From assembly GCF_009915155.1 (NCBI RefSeq), contig NZ_JAABLM010000014.1:1-64000 (forward strand): DNA of 64,000 nucleotides. Direction: 5' to 3'. The first letter of the stretch is position 1. Every line of letters starts with the position of its first letter. This stretch comes from Flavobacterium ichthyis (lineage in GTDB: Bacteria > Bacteroidota > Bacteroidia > Flavobacteriales > Flavobacteriaceae). Under the pieces are notes generated by a model. It had not been told where the DNA came from. It saw only the letters and a list, made by a program, of their open reading frames with translations, and made no database searches. This document shows, piece by piece, positions 7,091 to 16,352 of the stretch. Both the position numbers and the translations under genes were made by a program.

Positions 7091-7471
7091 ATGCCAACTT
7101 ACCCCAAACAAGAAAAATTAAAGGGAAAAACGCTGATTGACCAATTGTTTCGAGAGGGAAAATCGGTTTCGAAATATCCGTTGCGGCTGGTTTTTTTGCC
7201 CACAAATTTTGAAGATAATTCGAAGTTGAAAACAGGCGTTTCGGTTTCAAAAAAATATTTTAAAAAAGCTGTTGACCGCAATTATTTCAAGCGTGTCTTG
7301 CGCGAAACTTATAGGTTAAATAAGCATTTACTTGAAAACACCGAAAGATCTTTTGCGATGATGATACTTTATCAATCCAAAGACCGCTTGACTTTTGAAG
7401 AAATTAATCAGAAAACGATTCAGCTTTTTGAAAAATTTTTACAGCAACAAAATCATAATCAGTCACTTTAA
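7091..7471 (+). CDS. rnpA: Ribonuclease P protein component
   Basis: Protein subunit of RNase P, which removes the 5' leader of tRNA precursors together with the M1-type RNA. The RNR motif is clear at residues 59-72 (KAVDRNYFKRVLRE), the N-terminus KQEKLKGKTLIDQLFREGKS matches the family start, and 126 residues is normal length. In many bacteria rnpA lies next to rpmH and dnaA. Here it lies between a secreted protein and a CtpA-type protease, an arrangement compatible with flavobacteria. Confidence 0.95.
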   Translation: MPTYPKQEKLKGKTLIDQLFREGKSVSKYPLRLVFLPTNFEDNSKLKTGVSVSKKYFKKAVDRNYFKRVLRETYRLNKHLLENTERSFAMMILYQSKDRLTFEEINQKTIQLFEKFLQQQNHNQSL

Positions 7472-7534
7472 TGCGTTCTTGCTAATAGATTTATTATTTT
7501 AGCGTTTTACATTTCCGTCATCAAAAATAATTTT

Positions 7535-9163
7535 ATGTTTAAAAAAAGATATATCATCCCAGTAATCGCCGGCGGACTTTTCTACCTTGGTACGAGTTTT
7601 CGCAATGATTTTTTTGAAATTGCCAAGCAAATAGAAATTTTTACCACCATGTTTAAAACCGTCAACATGAATTATGTGGACGAAACCAATCCTGGCGAAC
7701 TCATGGACAAAGCCATCAAAAATATGTTGATGGAACTCGATCCTTACACCGTTTATTTCAATGAAGCCGATGTGGTGAAATTTAAAATTAACAACACTGG
7801 AGAATACACCGGAATTGGCGCAATCGTCTCGAGGAAAGAAGGAAAATTAATTGTTAAAGAACCCTATAAAAATTTTCCCGCTGACAAAGCCGGACTTCGT
7901 GCCGGAGATGAAATCATCCAAATTGGCGATATAAACCTCACCGATTTTAAAGACGATGCTTCGCAGCTAATGCGTGGCGCAAGAAATACCAAAATCAACA
8001 TTAAATATTTACGTCAAGGAAAACCCATGACCACAGTTTTGGTTTTAGACGAAGTAGATGTAAAAGCGGTTCCGTTTTTTAGCAAAATCGATGCAGAAAC
8101 AGGTTACATCGTACTTTCGCAATTTAATGCCAAAGCTTCCGCAGAAACCAAAGCCGCTTTAGAACAATTAAAATCCGAAGGTGCCAAAAAAATGATTCTG
8201 GATTTACGGGGAAATCCAGGCGGTTTGCTACACGAAGCGGTAAATATCTGCAATCTATTTGTGCCAAGTGGCGAAACCATTGTCACCACAAAATCCCACA
8301 TTGAAAAGCATAACAATACTTACCGAACATCAAAACCTCCGGTTGACACCGAAATTCCTTTGGCTATTTTGGTCGATGGCAGAAGTGCTTCGGCTTCAGA
8401 AATTGTGGCGGGAGCTTTGCAAGATTTAGATCGTGCGGTTGTCGTTGGCGCCAGAAGTTTTGGTAAAGGTTTGGTTCAAAGACCTATTGATTTAACTTAC
8501 GGAACTCAGGTAAAAGTGACAATTTCTCGTTATTACACGCCTTCCGGCAGATGTATTCAGGCGTTAGATTATGCTCATAAAGATCAAGATGGGAAGGCAA
8601 TTCGCACAAAAGCGGAAAATTATAATGCTTTTAAAACCAAAAAAGGAAGAACGGTTTATGATGGTGGCGGAATCCAACCAGATGTGGAATTAGCGGAAAC
8701 CAAACTCAGCAGAATTTCCGAAGCCTTGATTAAAAACGATGGAATCTTTGATTATGCCACTTTTTATTATTATAAAAATCCAAATCTTGGTGACAAAATT
8801 CCTACCATTTCTGATGCTGACTTTGCCGAATTTAAAAAGTTCCTAAAAGACGGAAAATATGCTTTTGATACCGAAACCGAATTGGCTTTACAAAAAACTT
8901 TAGACGCTGCTAAAAAGGAAAAAATTGACGAAGAAATTAGTGCCGAATTTCAGCAGTTGTTGACCGCTTTACAAAGAAGTGACGAAACCCAACTCAACAA
9001 AAATCAGCAGGAAGTGAAAGATTTAATTTTAGACGAAATTATCCGCCGTTACCAATATAAAGAAGGTTTGTACCAATATTACACCAAAAATAATTCTGAA
9101 ATTAAAAAAGCAACAGCCTTGCTTAACAATGCATCTGAATACAATAAAATTTTGATGAAATAA
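7535..9163 (+). CDS. S41-family carboxy-terminal processing protease (CtpA-like)
   Basis: A 542-residue periplasmic serine protease. It has an N-terminal membrane segment or uncleaved signal (residues 5-20), a tail-specific-protease N-terminal region, a PDZ domain (about 85-170; GLRAGDEIIQIGD) and the S41 core with LDLRGNPGG (223-230), the serine in GRSASASEIVAG (Ser286) and the lysine in FGKGLVQ (Lys311), spaced as in E. coli Prc. The C-terminal 150 residues are helical. Its stop overlaps the ATG of the OmpA-like gene by 1 bp, indicating translational coupling. A role in maturing envelope proteins is likely. Confidence 0.9.
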   Translation: MFKKRYIIPVIAGGLFYLGTSFRNDFFEIAKQIEIFTTMFKTVNMNYVDETNPGELMDKAIKNMLMELDPYTVYFNEADVVKFKINNTGEYTGIGAIVSRKEGKLIVKEPYKNFPADKAGLRAGDEIIQIGDINLTDFKDDASQLMRGARNTKINIKYLRQGKPMTTVLVLDEVDVKAVPFFSKIDAETGYIVLSQFNAKASAETKAALEQLKSEGAKKMILDLRGNPGGLLHEAVNICNLFVPSGETIVTTKSHIEKHNNTYRTSKPPVDTEIPLAILVDGRSASASEIVAGALQDLDRAVVVGARSFGKGLVQRPIDLTYGTQVKVTISRYYTPSGRCIQALDYAHKDQDGKAIRTKAENYNAFKTKKGRTVYDGGGIQPDVELAETKLSRISEALIKNDGIFDYATFYYYKNPNLGDKIPTISDADFAEFKKFLKDGKYAFDTETELALQKTLDAAKKEKIDEEISAEFQQLLTALQRSDETQLNKNQQEVKDLILDEIIRRYQYKEGLYQYYTKNNSEIKKATALLNNASEYNKILMK

Positions 9164-9981
9164 TGAAATTCCTCCACAGGATTATCCCCCTTTTATTTTT
9201 CGTTTCGGCTTTTGCTCAGGAAGAAGTCGTGCATTCTGTTTATTTCGAAACGGCAAAATTTGACATTACCCAAGAACAATCTCAGGAAACGTTGACTTTC
9301 GTGCAAAGTGTGGATTCATCGCGAATAGAATCGATTAGCATTTATGGTTATTGCGATGATCGTGGTAAAGACGAATATAATTTTAAATTGTCTAATAATC
9401 GCGCCAATACCATCAAAGAACAACTGCTTGAAGCCGGAATTAAAAGCAAAATTATCGTAACGATTGAAGGTAGAGGTCGTGTTTTGATTGAAGATGACAT
9501 CGACAATGTTTCGGAAGTTCGCTCTAAAAACCGACGGGTTGACGTGGTTTTAAATTTCAAAGAAATTCCTGTAGAAACCTTAAATGTCCCCGGAATTCGG
9601 AATAAAATTGTTAGCAATCACGTAGTTGGCGATAGGGTTTACCTCGAAAAAATATTGTTTGAAAAAGGCAGCAGCAAATTGACGCTAAAAAGCAGAAAAG
9701 AACTCGATTACATCGCCAGACAATTGCAAAAATACCGGAATTTACATTTTGAAATTCAAGGTCATGTGTGTTGTACACCAAAATTTCACAAGGATGCGAT
9801 TGACAAAGACACCAAAAAAAGAAAATTGTCTCAAAACAGAGCCGAAGCCGTTTATAAATATTTGATTATCAAAAAAATAGATAAAAAAAGAATGTCGTTT
9901 AAAGGTTACGGAAATACGCAACCTTTAGGTCAAGGCGCTGATTTAGACCGTAGAGTGGAACTGGTGATTACGAAAGTCTAA
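9163..9981 (+). CDS. Secreted protein with two OmpA-like peptidoglycan-binding domains
   Basis: 272 residues: signal peptide MKFLHRIIPLLFFVSAFAQ, then two OmpA_C-type domains in tandem. The first (about 25-130) has YFETAKFDITQEQ, IYGYCDDRG and LSNNRANTIKEQL with the closing RSKNRRVDVVL. The second (about 155-272) has ILFEKGSSKLTLKSRKELD, IQGHVCC, LSQNRAEAVYKYL and DLDRRVELVI. Such domains bind diaminopimelate in the cell wall from the periplasmic side. There is no beta-barrel or lipobox. The gene is coupled to the upstream CtpA-like protease, so substrate or adaptor status is possible but inferred. Confidence 0.8.
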   Translation: MKFLHRIIPLLFFVSAFAQEEVVHSVYFETAKFDITQEQSQETLTFVQSVDSSRIESISIYGYCDDRGKDEYNFKLSNNRANTIKEQLLEAGIKSKIIVTIEGRGRVLIEDDIDNVSEVRSKNRRVDVVLNFKEIPVETLNVPGIRNKIVSNHVVGDRVYLEKILFEKGSSKLTLKSRKELDYIARQLQKYRNLHFEIQGHVCCTPKFHKDAIDKDTKKRKLSQNRAEAVYKYLIIKKIDKKRMSFKGYGNTQPLGQGADLDRRVELVITKV

Positions 9982-9985
9982 AAAT

Positions 9986-10429
9986 CTAATTTTTCTCCAT
10001 CCGAATATGCGGAATATCATCTTCCAAATATTCTTCACTAACTTGAACAAATCCGTGTGATTCGTAAAATTTTTTCAAATACAATTGCGCAGAAATCGTG
10101 ATTTGGCTTTCGCCAAAATATTCCAAGACGGCAGAAATGGCTTGTTTCATCAGGTCGTGTCCCCATTTTTTGCTGCGAAAAATTTCTTTCACCACTACCC
10201 TTCCAATCGACGCTTGGTCAAAATAATCTCTGGGCTTAAAAATGCGGCAATACGCCACAACTTCGCCTTCAAAAGTGGCAAAAACGTGAATGGCTTTCGG
10301 ATCTTTGCCATCAACATCTTGATAAACGCAATTTTGCTCCACCACAAACACTTCACTCCTGAGTTGGTATATACTTTGTAATTCCAAAAGAGAAAGTTCG
10401 TTAAATCGCTTTATTTTCCAGTTGAGCAT
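9986..10429 (-). CDS. GNAT-family N-acetyltransferase, ElaA type
   Basis: 147 residues. The ElaA signature RSEVFVVEQNCVYQDVDGKD near the start and the acetyl-CoA-binding region IGRVVVKEIFRSKKWGHDLM are visible, as is YESHGFVQVSEEYLEDDIPH at the end, typical of this subgroup. The substrate is unknown. It converges tail to tail with the OmpA-domain gene, 4 bp apart, and lies 12 bp downstream of the DUF4837 gene on the same strand. Confidence 0.9.
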   Translation of the reverse strand: MLNWKIKRFNELSLLELQSIYQLRSEVFVVEQNCVYQDVDGKDPKAIHVFATFEGEVVAYCRIFKPRDYFDQASIGRVVVKEIFRSKKWGHDLMKQAISAVLEYFGESQITISAQLYLKKFYESHGFVQVSEEYLEDDIPHIRMEKN

Positions 10430-10441
10430 TTTTTTTAATTT

Positions 10442-11404
10442 TTAAAATTGAATAGTTTTAATAATCGCATCTAATTCAAACATCAGGTCTCGTTTTGGTG
10501 TGGATGGTGCATACGAAAATCCCTCTATCACTAAAATCCGATTATTTTTCAAATCTATGATGCAATAATTGACAAATGGGCCGGACATAAAGTCATTTTT
10601 GAGTTCCCAATTTCCTTTGGTTTGATAGGTTTTTTTATGGTCAACTTCAGTAGCAAAAAGGTAAGGCATATAAGAATCTTCCGTTGCCATTTTCGAATGT
10701 TCCATTGTACCATGAATGTACAAAGCACCCACTGAATCGCGGATTTTTACAATATCGGCCACGGCATCATCTGCATCAATTGCAGAAATGGGAATTTCAT
10801 ACAAAAGCAAACTTTGGTTTCCGGATTGAATTTCTTTTTTAAACCAAAAAAAATTGTCTTTCTCCAAAACTAATTTGAATTCTTTAGGAACATTAACCGA
10901 AAGTTTAAATTTTTTCCGAATCTTATCGACATTAATCGCATCTGTGGAAATGTTTTTCTGAAATTGTGTTGTTTCCGTGGCTTGAAAAAGTTTGACCATG
11001 GCATCACTATTTTGCGACAAATGGTGCAATATTCCTGCGGTAGAATTTGCCGAAATTTTAATTACATTTTGCGGAATCGCATATTGATTTTGGGCTACTT
11101 CGAAAAAATTTTTAGTTTCTTTTTTTATGAAAATCACGTTTCTGCTTTTGAGTAATTTGCCGTCAAAAGCTTGTGGTGTGTATTGATTAAGTGTAAAAAG
11201 TGGTTCTTCTTGTGGCAAACCATCAACTGGAGCGGCAAATTTTTTGCGTATGCTGTCGCCAATTTCGCCAATCCACAAATTATCGTCTATAAAAACCGAA
11301 ATTGAATTGGTATTCCCCACAGATTTTCGGGTGGCAAACTCGTCTTGCTTTTTTTGGCATGCAAAAACAGAAAGTATAAATAAAGCGGTCCACAACTTTT
11401 TCAT
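10442..11404 (-). CDS. DUF4837-family lipoprotein
   Basis: 320 residues with a lipoprotein signal (MKKLWTALFILSVFACQKK; lipid attachment at Cys16). The body matches my recollection of the Bacteroidota DUF4837 family: the IGEIGDSIRKKF stretch, the central LSVNVPKEFKLVLEKDNFFWF and the C-terminal IEGFSYAPSTPKRDLMFELD. Function unknown; location is periplasmic leaflet or outer membrane. It starts 28 bp after the transglycosylase stop but behind a terminator, so it probably has its own promoter or depends on read-through. Confidence 0.75.
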   Translation of the reverse strand: MKKLWTALFILSVFACQKKQDEFATRKSVGNTNSISVFIDDNLWIGEIGDSIRKKFAAPVDGLPQEEPLFTLNQYTPQAFDGKLLKSRNVIFIKKETKNFFEVAQNQYAIPQNVIKISANSTAGILHHLSQNSDAMVKLFQATETTQFQKNISTDAINVDKIRKKFKLSVNVPKEFKLVLEKDNFFWFKKEIQSGNQSLLLYEIPISAIDADDAVADIVKIRDSVGALYIHGTMEHSKMATEDSYMPYLFATEVDHKKTYQTKGNWELKNDFMSGPFVNYCIIDLKNNRILVIEGFSYAPSTPKRDLMFELDAIIKTIQF

Positions 11405-11420
11405 ACTTCAAAAATAGGCA

Positions 11421-11449
11421 AAAAAATCCAGGTTAACCCTGGATTTTTA
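11421..11449 (-). terminator. Terminator at the end of the transglycosylase gene
   Basis: Near-perfect stem AAATCCAGG / CCTGGATTT with a small loop that contains the TAA stop codon of the transglycosylase gene; followed on the minus strand by T residues. Confidence 0.75.
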
Positions 11450-13328
11450 ATTTCATTCCCGGCTTTATATTTTCATTGCTGATGCCGTTCCATTTTTTGA
11501 TATTTTCTACCGTAACACCCGGATACTTTTTGGAAATACTAAAAAGTGAATCTCCTTTTTTAACCAAATATTGGTGTTCTTTTACCGGATTTTTAGCCGT
11601 GGCAATTTGTTTTTCAGGTTTAGCATCAACACTTGCAATTTCCTGATTATTTTCTTCCATCATCAACTTAATTCGGCTTCCTAACAGGACTTTTGAATCT
11701 TCGAGGTTGTTCCATTCTTTAAGCTGCTCAACGGTAACATTATATTTTTTGGCAATTGCCGCTAAATTATCGCCTTTTTCAACGGTGTGAAATTTTAATT
11801 CTTCCGCAATTTCTTCATCAGTTGAAGTTACTTCGGTTTCTTTGTCGTTTTTCTTTTCTACCGAAGCCAAACGGGTTTCAACGGTATCTTTAACTTTTGC
11901 AGTTTTTACAACTGGTTTTTTAACGGTTGTCGCCACTCTTTCGGTAGAAACAATTTTAAGTTTTGAACCTAACATAACGGTGTTGGTTCGCATGCGGTTC
12001 CATTTTTTTAGTTCGGAAATAGAAACCCCGTAACGATTGGCAATTTCGCCTAAATTATCACCTCGTTTTACCGTGTGGTATTTGGTTTTGGTAACTAATT
12101 TAGAAGAGGCATAAGTTTCCGAATCGTCGTCATCTGTTGTATCTTGGTCTTTTTCTGCTTTAGCGGAAGCGACAGCTGTATTACTTTTTACAAAATAAGG
12201 CTTCTCTTTTTTATCGTCTTCAATTTTTGCGTAAGCGTAAATTTTATCTTCGTTTGAAGTAAAAGTAGCGATTTGTTCAAGTGGTAATCTTAAATAGCTA
12301 TTTTGTCCTTTAATTACGGGAACCACATCTAATTTATAAGCCGGATTGAGCAATTTAATTTGAGATTCCGGAATGTCTAACAAATCAGAAATTTGCTTGA
12401 AAGTCATTTCGTTTTTTACCATCACGGTGTCCGTTGCAAAGTAGCTGATGGCTGCTTTTTTCGGTTCAATTCCGTGTTCTTTGTGGTATTCGTAAATATA
12501 CATGGTAGCCAAAAATGCCGGAACATATCCTTGTGTTTCCTTCGGAAGGTGTTTGCGGATGTTCCAATAATTTTGTTTTCCGCCTGAACGACGGATGGCT
12601 TTTGAAACGTTTCCAGGACCCGCATTGTAAGAGGCCAAAACCAAATCCCAATCGCCAAAAATTTTGTACATATTCGACAAATATTGGCAAGCGGCTTCGG
12701 TAGCTTTAAGTGGATCGCTTCTTTCATCGATGTAAGAAGAAACGTCTAACTTATATTGTTTTCCGGTAGCGTACATAAATTGCCACAAACCTGTTGCACC
12801 AACTCTTGAACGTGCGTGAGGATTTAAAGCTGATTCTACTACTGCTAAATATTTAATTTCTAAAGGAACATCGTATTTTGCCAAAGCAGCTTCAAACATC
12901 GGGAAATAATATTCTGAAATGGCCATCAATCTTTCGTAAGATTTTTTGCGGTTTTTCAGGAAAGATTTGATGATATTTTCTAGTCCTTGGTTGTATTCGA
13001 TGTTGAATGGCGAACGAGCGTCCATTTCTTTCAATCTTTGTTTTAACAAATCGGTAGAAAGATCGTAATCTACTTTTTCGTCCGGATTGAGGTTAGCAAT
13101 ATCATTTTCCATTGCCGAAAAAAGATCTTGATTAGTCAATTCGTTTATCCAAGCTTGATCTACACAAGATGCCATCGGATGTTCCACGAAAGTGCTTTTG
13201 ATGGAATCCAAAACGGACATTTTAGGGGCTATTTCTTGCGGGATATTTTCCGTAGAAACATTTTCTTGAGCGAAAATATTTAAGGAGAAAAAAGGTACTA
13301 AAAGTAAGGCTGTTTTCGTTTTACTCAT
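11433..13328 (-). CDS. Lytic murein transglycosylase with three LysM domains (MltD-like)
   Basis: A 631-residue periplasmic enzyme cleaving glycan strands of peptidoglycan. It has a signal peptide (to about Ala20), an SLT catalytic domain around residues 140-280 with the catalytic Glu165 in VVESALNPHARSRVGATGLW and YNAGPGNV further on, a middle linker, and three LysM repeats near residues 413, 515 and 587 (YHTVKRGDNLGEIANRYGVS, FHTVEKGDNLAAIAKKYNV, YLVKKGDSLFSISKKY). The Thr/Lys/Glu-rich linkers between LysM units are typical. It is transcribed alone and ends in a terminator that contains its stop codon. Confidence 0.92.
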   Translation of the reverse strand: MSKTKTALLLVPFFSLNIFAQENVSTENIPQEIAPKMSVLDSIKSTFVEHPMASCVDQAWINELTNQDLFSAMENDIANLNPDEKVDYDLSTDLLKQRLKEMDARSPFNIEYNQGLENIIKSFLKNRKKSYERLMAISEYYFPMFEAALAKYDVPLEIKYLAVVESALNPHARSRVGATGLWQFMYATGKQYKLDVSSYIDERSDPLKATEAACQYLSNMYKIFGDWDLVLASYNAGPGNVSKAIRRSGGKQNYWNIRKHLPKETQGYVPAFLATMYIYEYHKEHGIEPKKAAISYFATDTVMVKNEMTFKQISDLLDIPESQIKLLNPAYKLDVVPVIKGQNSYLRLPLEQIATFTSNEDKIYAYAKIEDDKKEKPYFVKSNTAVASAKAEKDQDTTDDDDSETYASSKLVTKTKYHTVKRGDNLGEIANRYGVSISELKKWNRMRTNTVMLGSKLKIVSTERVATTVKKPVVKTAKVKDTVETRLASVEKKNDKETEVTSTDEEIAEELKFHTVEKGDNLAAIAKKYNVTVEQLKEWNNLEDSKVLLGSRIKLMMEENNQEIASVDAKPEKQIATAKNPVKEHQYLVKKGDSLFSISKKYPGVTVENIKKWNGISNENIKPGMKLKIQG

Positions 13329-13431
13329 AAGGGAAATTTATAACTTCTTATATTTCAAATAATTATACAGTTTTGCAAACTTAACTTTTTATAACTTATT
13401 TAAAAACGATTTATTGTATTTTTTTATTTTT

Positions 13432-14619
13432 TTAACTTTCAATAGCAGCAATTCCCGGTAAGGTTTTTCCTTCTAACATTTCGAGCATTGCCCCACCACC
13501 AGTAGAAACGTAGCTCATTTTTGGCTCTAATCCAAATTGTTTCACTGCCGCAACAGAATCTCCTCCACCAACTAATGAAAAGGCTCCTTTTTGCGTTGCT
13601 TCGGCAATAGATTCTCCTAAACTAATCGTTCCTTTGGCAAAATTTTCCATTTCAAAAACCCCAACGGGACCATTCCACAAAACCGTTTTCGACTCTAAAA
13701 TTACATTTTTGAAATTTTCTAAAGATTCCGGACCCGCGTCTAAACCTTGCCAACCGTCAGGAATTTCGTTCACTTTTACCACTTTGGTTTTGGCATCGTT
13801 ATTAAAATCGTCAGCCGCGATTACATCTACCGGAAGGTGAACTTTTACATTTTTTTCTTTGGCTTTCGCCAAAATTTCTAAAGCCAAATCTTGCTTGTCA
13901 TCCTCACAAATCGAGCCGCCAATTTTGCCGCCTTGCGCTTTAATGAAGGTGTAAGTCATTCCGCCACCCACAATTAAATGGTCAATTTTATCCAAAATAT
14001 TTTCAATAACCGTGATTTTTGTCGAAACTTTCGAACCTCCTAAAATCGCAGTAACCGGTTTTTCAGAGTCTTTTAAAACTTTGTTTAAACTCTCAATTTC
14101 TTTTGCCAAAAGACTTCCGAAACATTTTTTCCCGTCAAAAAACTGAGCAATAATTGTAGTTGAAGCATGAGCTCTGTGAGCCGTTCCAAAAGCGTCGTTC
14201 ACATAAATATCGCCTAATTTCGAAAGTTTTTTGGCAAATTCTTCATCACCTGCTTCTTCTTCCTTATAAAAACGAAGATTTTCGAGCAATAAAATTTCGC
14301 CCGGTTTTAAATCAGAAGCGGCTTTTTCTACTTTTTCGCCAACGCTATCGTCCACGAATTGTACTTCTTTTCCTAAAATTTCCGACGTTTTTTCTACAAT
14401 ATGTTTAAGAGAATATTTGTCTTCTTTTCCTTTTGGTCGTCCCAAATGCGACATCAAGATCACACTTCCTCCGTCGTTCAAAATTTTATCAATTGTTGGT
14501 TTTGCCGCTTCAATTCGGGTATCATCAGTAATTTTAAAATTATCGTCCAACGGCACATTAAAGTCAACACGAATAATGGCTTTTTTATCTTTAAAATCGA
14601 AATCGTTTAGCGTTTTCAT
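13432..14619 (-). CDS. pgk: Phosphoglycerate kinase
   Basis: Glycolytic enzyme transferring phosphate from 1,3-bisphosphoglycerate to ADP. ATG 14619 gives the canonical start [20 protein letters not shown] and 395 residues, the usual length. A longer frame to 14754 would run through the promoter region. Motifs are [32 protein letters not shown] and the nucleotide-binding GGGDSVAAV plus [19 protein letters not shown] at the end. It is divergent from holB with a shared 195-bp control region. Confidence 0.96.
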   Translation of the reverse strand: MKTLNDFDFKDKKAIIRVDFNVPLDDNFKITDDTRIEAAKPTIDKILNDGGSVILMSHLGRPKGKEDKYSLKHIVEKTSEILGKEVQFVDDSVGEKVEKAASDLKPGEILLLENLRFYKEEEAGDEEFAKKLSKLGDIYVNDAFGTAHRAHASTTIIAQFFDGKKCFGSLLAKEIESLNKVLKDSEKPVTAILGGSKVSTKITVIENILDKIDHLIVGGGMTYTFIKAQGGKIGGSICEDDKQDLALEILAKAKEKNVKVHLPVDVIAADDFNNDAKTKVVKVNEIPDGWQGLDAGPESLENFKNVILESKTVLWNGPVGVFEMENFAKGTISLGESIAEATQKGAFSLVGGGDSVAAVKQFGLEPKMSYVSTGGGAMLEMLEGKTLPGIAAIES

Positions 14620-14657
14620 GAAATATTTGAGTTTAAATTTTTGTAAAATGTGAATTA

Positions 14658-14665
14658 CAAATATA
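14658..14665 (-). promoter_or_regulatory. -7 element of the pgk promoter
   Basis: Reads TATATTTG on the minus strand, a perfect TAnnTTTG box, 38 bp before the pgk ATG. No clear -33 TTG at the expected spacing. Confidence 0.5.
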
Positions 14666-14802
14666 GGGGTTTCGGGCAAAGCATAATGCAGAATTTTATT
14701 TTTCAACAAATTTATTCTCGGGAAATCGATTGCGTTATTGAGAAAAATTGTCACAATTTTACGAAAGTGAGATTACTAATTTTTCTGAAATTTTAATTCT
14801 CT

Positions 14803-14810
14803 TATATTTG
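14803..14810 (+). promoter_or_regulatory. -7 element of the holB promoter
   Basis: TATATTTG ends only 4 bp before the holB ATG at 14815. Since transcription normally starts about 5-8 bp after this box, the mRNA would have almost no leader. Confidence 0.55.
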
Positions 14811-14814
14811 CTCT

Positions 14815-15963
14815 ATGCTTTTTTCAGAAATACTTGGCCAAGAACACATCAAAAGTCACTTAACCAAAAGTGCTGATTCCGGAAGAATTCCGCATGCACA
14901 ACTTTTTGTAGGACCCGAAGGTTCAGGTACTTTGGCAATGGCGTTGGCTTATTCGCAATATGTTTTGTGTAAAAATAATAACAGCGAAAATAATTCTGGC
15001 AACGAAGCTTGTAATCTAAAATTTGCCCATCTTTCTCATCCGGATTTACATTTTATTTATCCAACTGTTACAACAGAAGAAGTAAAAAAACACCCGAAAA
15101 GCATTGATTTCATCAAAGATTGGCGCGAATTTATTTTGACCAATCCGTATGCTGGTTTGTTTGATTGGTACCAAAAATTAGACGCAAAAAATAAACAGGG
15201 CGAAATTAGAGTTGATGATGCGCAAGAAACATTGAAAGCGCTTTCGCTAAAAAGTTACGAAGGCGGTTACAAAGTGATGATTGTGTGGATGGCCGAAAAA
15301 ATGAACATCGCGGCATCGAACAAATTGCTGAAAATTCTGGAAGAACCGCCGGAAAAAACGCTTTTTATTTTAATTGCCGAAGATGAAGAAGATTTAATCC
15401 AAACCATTCGGTCGCGTTGTCAAGTGCTTCATTTTATTGGTGTTCCCGAAAATGAAATTGCCAAAAAACTTATCGAAACTAAAAATTTGGAACCGAGAGA
15501 AGCGCAAAAGGTAGCGCATCAATCGCAAGGCAATTTCAATAAAGCTTTAAAATTATTGTCGGATGCAAACGAAGATGAACCGTTTGAAAAATGGTTTGTA
15601 CTTTGGGTTCGTGCGGCTTTTAAAGCCAAAGGAAATGCAGCCGCCATTCACGATTTAATTTCCTGGAGCGAAACCATTGCTGGATTAGGTCGTGAGCCTC
15701 AAAAAAAATTCTTAAATTACTGCATGGAAATGTTTCGCCAAGCGTTATTGCTCAATTATCAGGCAACTTCGCTGGTGTATATGGAACCCAAAATTGAAAA
15801 ATTTAAACTCGAAAATTTCTCTCCTTTTGTAAACGGAGCAAATATTGGCGATATTTACCACGAAATTTCTGAGGCCATTTACCACATCGAAAGAAACGGA
15901 AATGCCAAACTGATTTTAACCGATCTTTCTATAAAATTGACACGATTAATTCATAAAAAATAA
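14815..15963 (+). CDS. holB: DNA polymerase III subunit delta'
   Basis: 382-residue clamp-loader subunit with an AAA+ fold. The start MLFSEILGQEHIKSHLTKSA is canonical and VGPEGSGTLAMALAYSQYVL corresponds to the P-loop region. Other typical segments are HPDLHFIYPTV, MIVWMAEKMNIAASNKLLK, ILEEPPEKTLFIL and TIRSRCQVLHF. The family's usual P-loop is degenerate (PEGSGT), as expected for the non-hydrolysing delta' subunit. Cys residues around VLCKNNN and NEACNLKF recall its zinc-binding insert. A DoxX-like gene follows 4 bp downstream. Confidence 0.92.
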   Translation: MLFSEILGQEHIKSHLTKSADSGRIPHAQLFVGPEGSGTLAMALAYSQYVLCKNNNSENNSGNEACNLKFAHLSHPDLHFIYPTVTTEEVKKHPKSIDFIKDWREFILTNPYAGLFDWYQKLDAKNKQGEIRVDDAQETLKALSLKSYEGGYKVMIVWMAEKMNIAASNKLLKILEEPPEKTLFILIAEDEEDLIQTIRSRCQVLHFIGVPENEIAKKLIETKNLEPREAQKVAHQSQGNFNKALKLLSDANEDEPFEKWFVLWVRAAFKAKGNAAAIHDLISWSETIAGLGREPQKKFLNYCMEMFRQALLLNYQATSLVYMEPKIEKFKLENFSPFVNGANIGDIYHEISEAIYHIERNGNAKLILTDLSIKLTRLIHKK

Positions 15964-15967
15964 AATT

Positions 15968-16351
15968 ATGGAAAACACAGCTTCCCTCCTAATTCTCGCG
16001 TTTTTGGCCATCACTTTTTTACAATCCGGTTACGATAAAGTCATCGACTGGAACGGAAATGTTTCTTGGTTGAAAGGTCATTTTGAAAAAACTTTTTTGC
16101 GCAGCCAAGTACCATTTGCCTTACTAATTGTTTTGGTTTTAGAAATTGTTGCCGGCGTTTTTTCGGTGGCGGGAATTATTGAAATGCTTACTAAAGGCAA
16201 TACTTTTTACGGTTATTACGGTTCGGTAGTTGCTTGTGTGGCGTTGCTTTTATTGCTTTTCGGACAAAGAATTGCCAAAGATTATGATGGCGCCAGAACC
16301 ATTGCCATTTACTTTATTCCGGCGGTTTTGGGCGTTTTTTTAATGCAATAA
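15968..16351 (+). CDS. DoxX-family-like membrane protein
   Basis: 127 residues with about four transmembrane segments (LLILAFLAITFLQSGYDKVI; FALLIVLVLEIVAGVFSVAG; YGSVVACVALLLLLFGQRIA; IAIYFIPAVLGVFLM). The arrangement and the early SGYDKV resemble small DoxX/DoxD proteins, whose function is mostly unknown. It starts 4 bp after holB and is probably co-transcribed. It converges with the helicase gene, 1 bp apart. Confidence 0.7.
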   Translation: MENTASLLILAFLAITFLQSGYDKVIDWNGNVSWLKGHFEKTFLRSQVPFALLIVLVLEIVAGVFSVAGIIEMLTKGNTFYGYYGSVVACVALLLLLFGQRIAKDYDGARTIAIYFIPAVLGVFLMQ

Positions 16352-16352
16352 T

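Noticed and set aside
14620..14754. Longer N-terminus for phosphoglycerate kinase
   Set aside because: The extension has no similarity to the family and would contain the promoter. The usual start [10 protein letters not shown] is at 14619.
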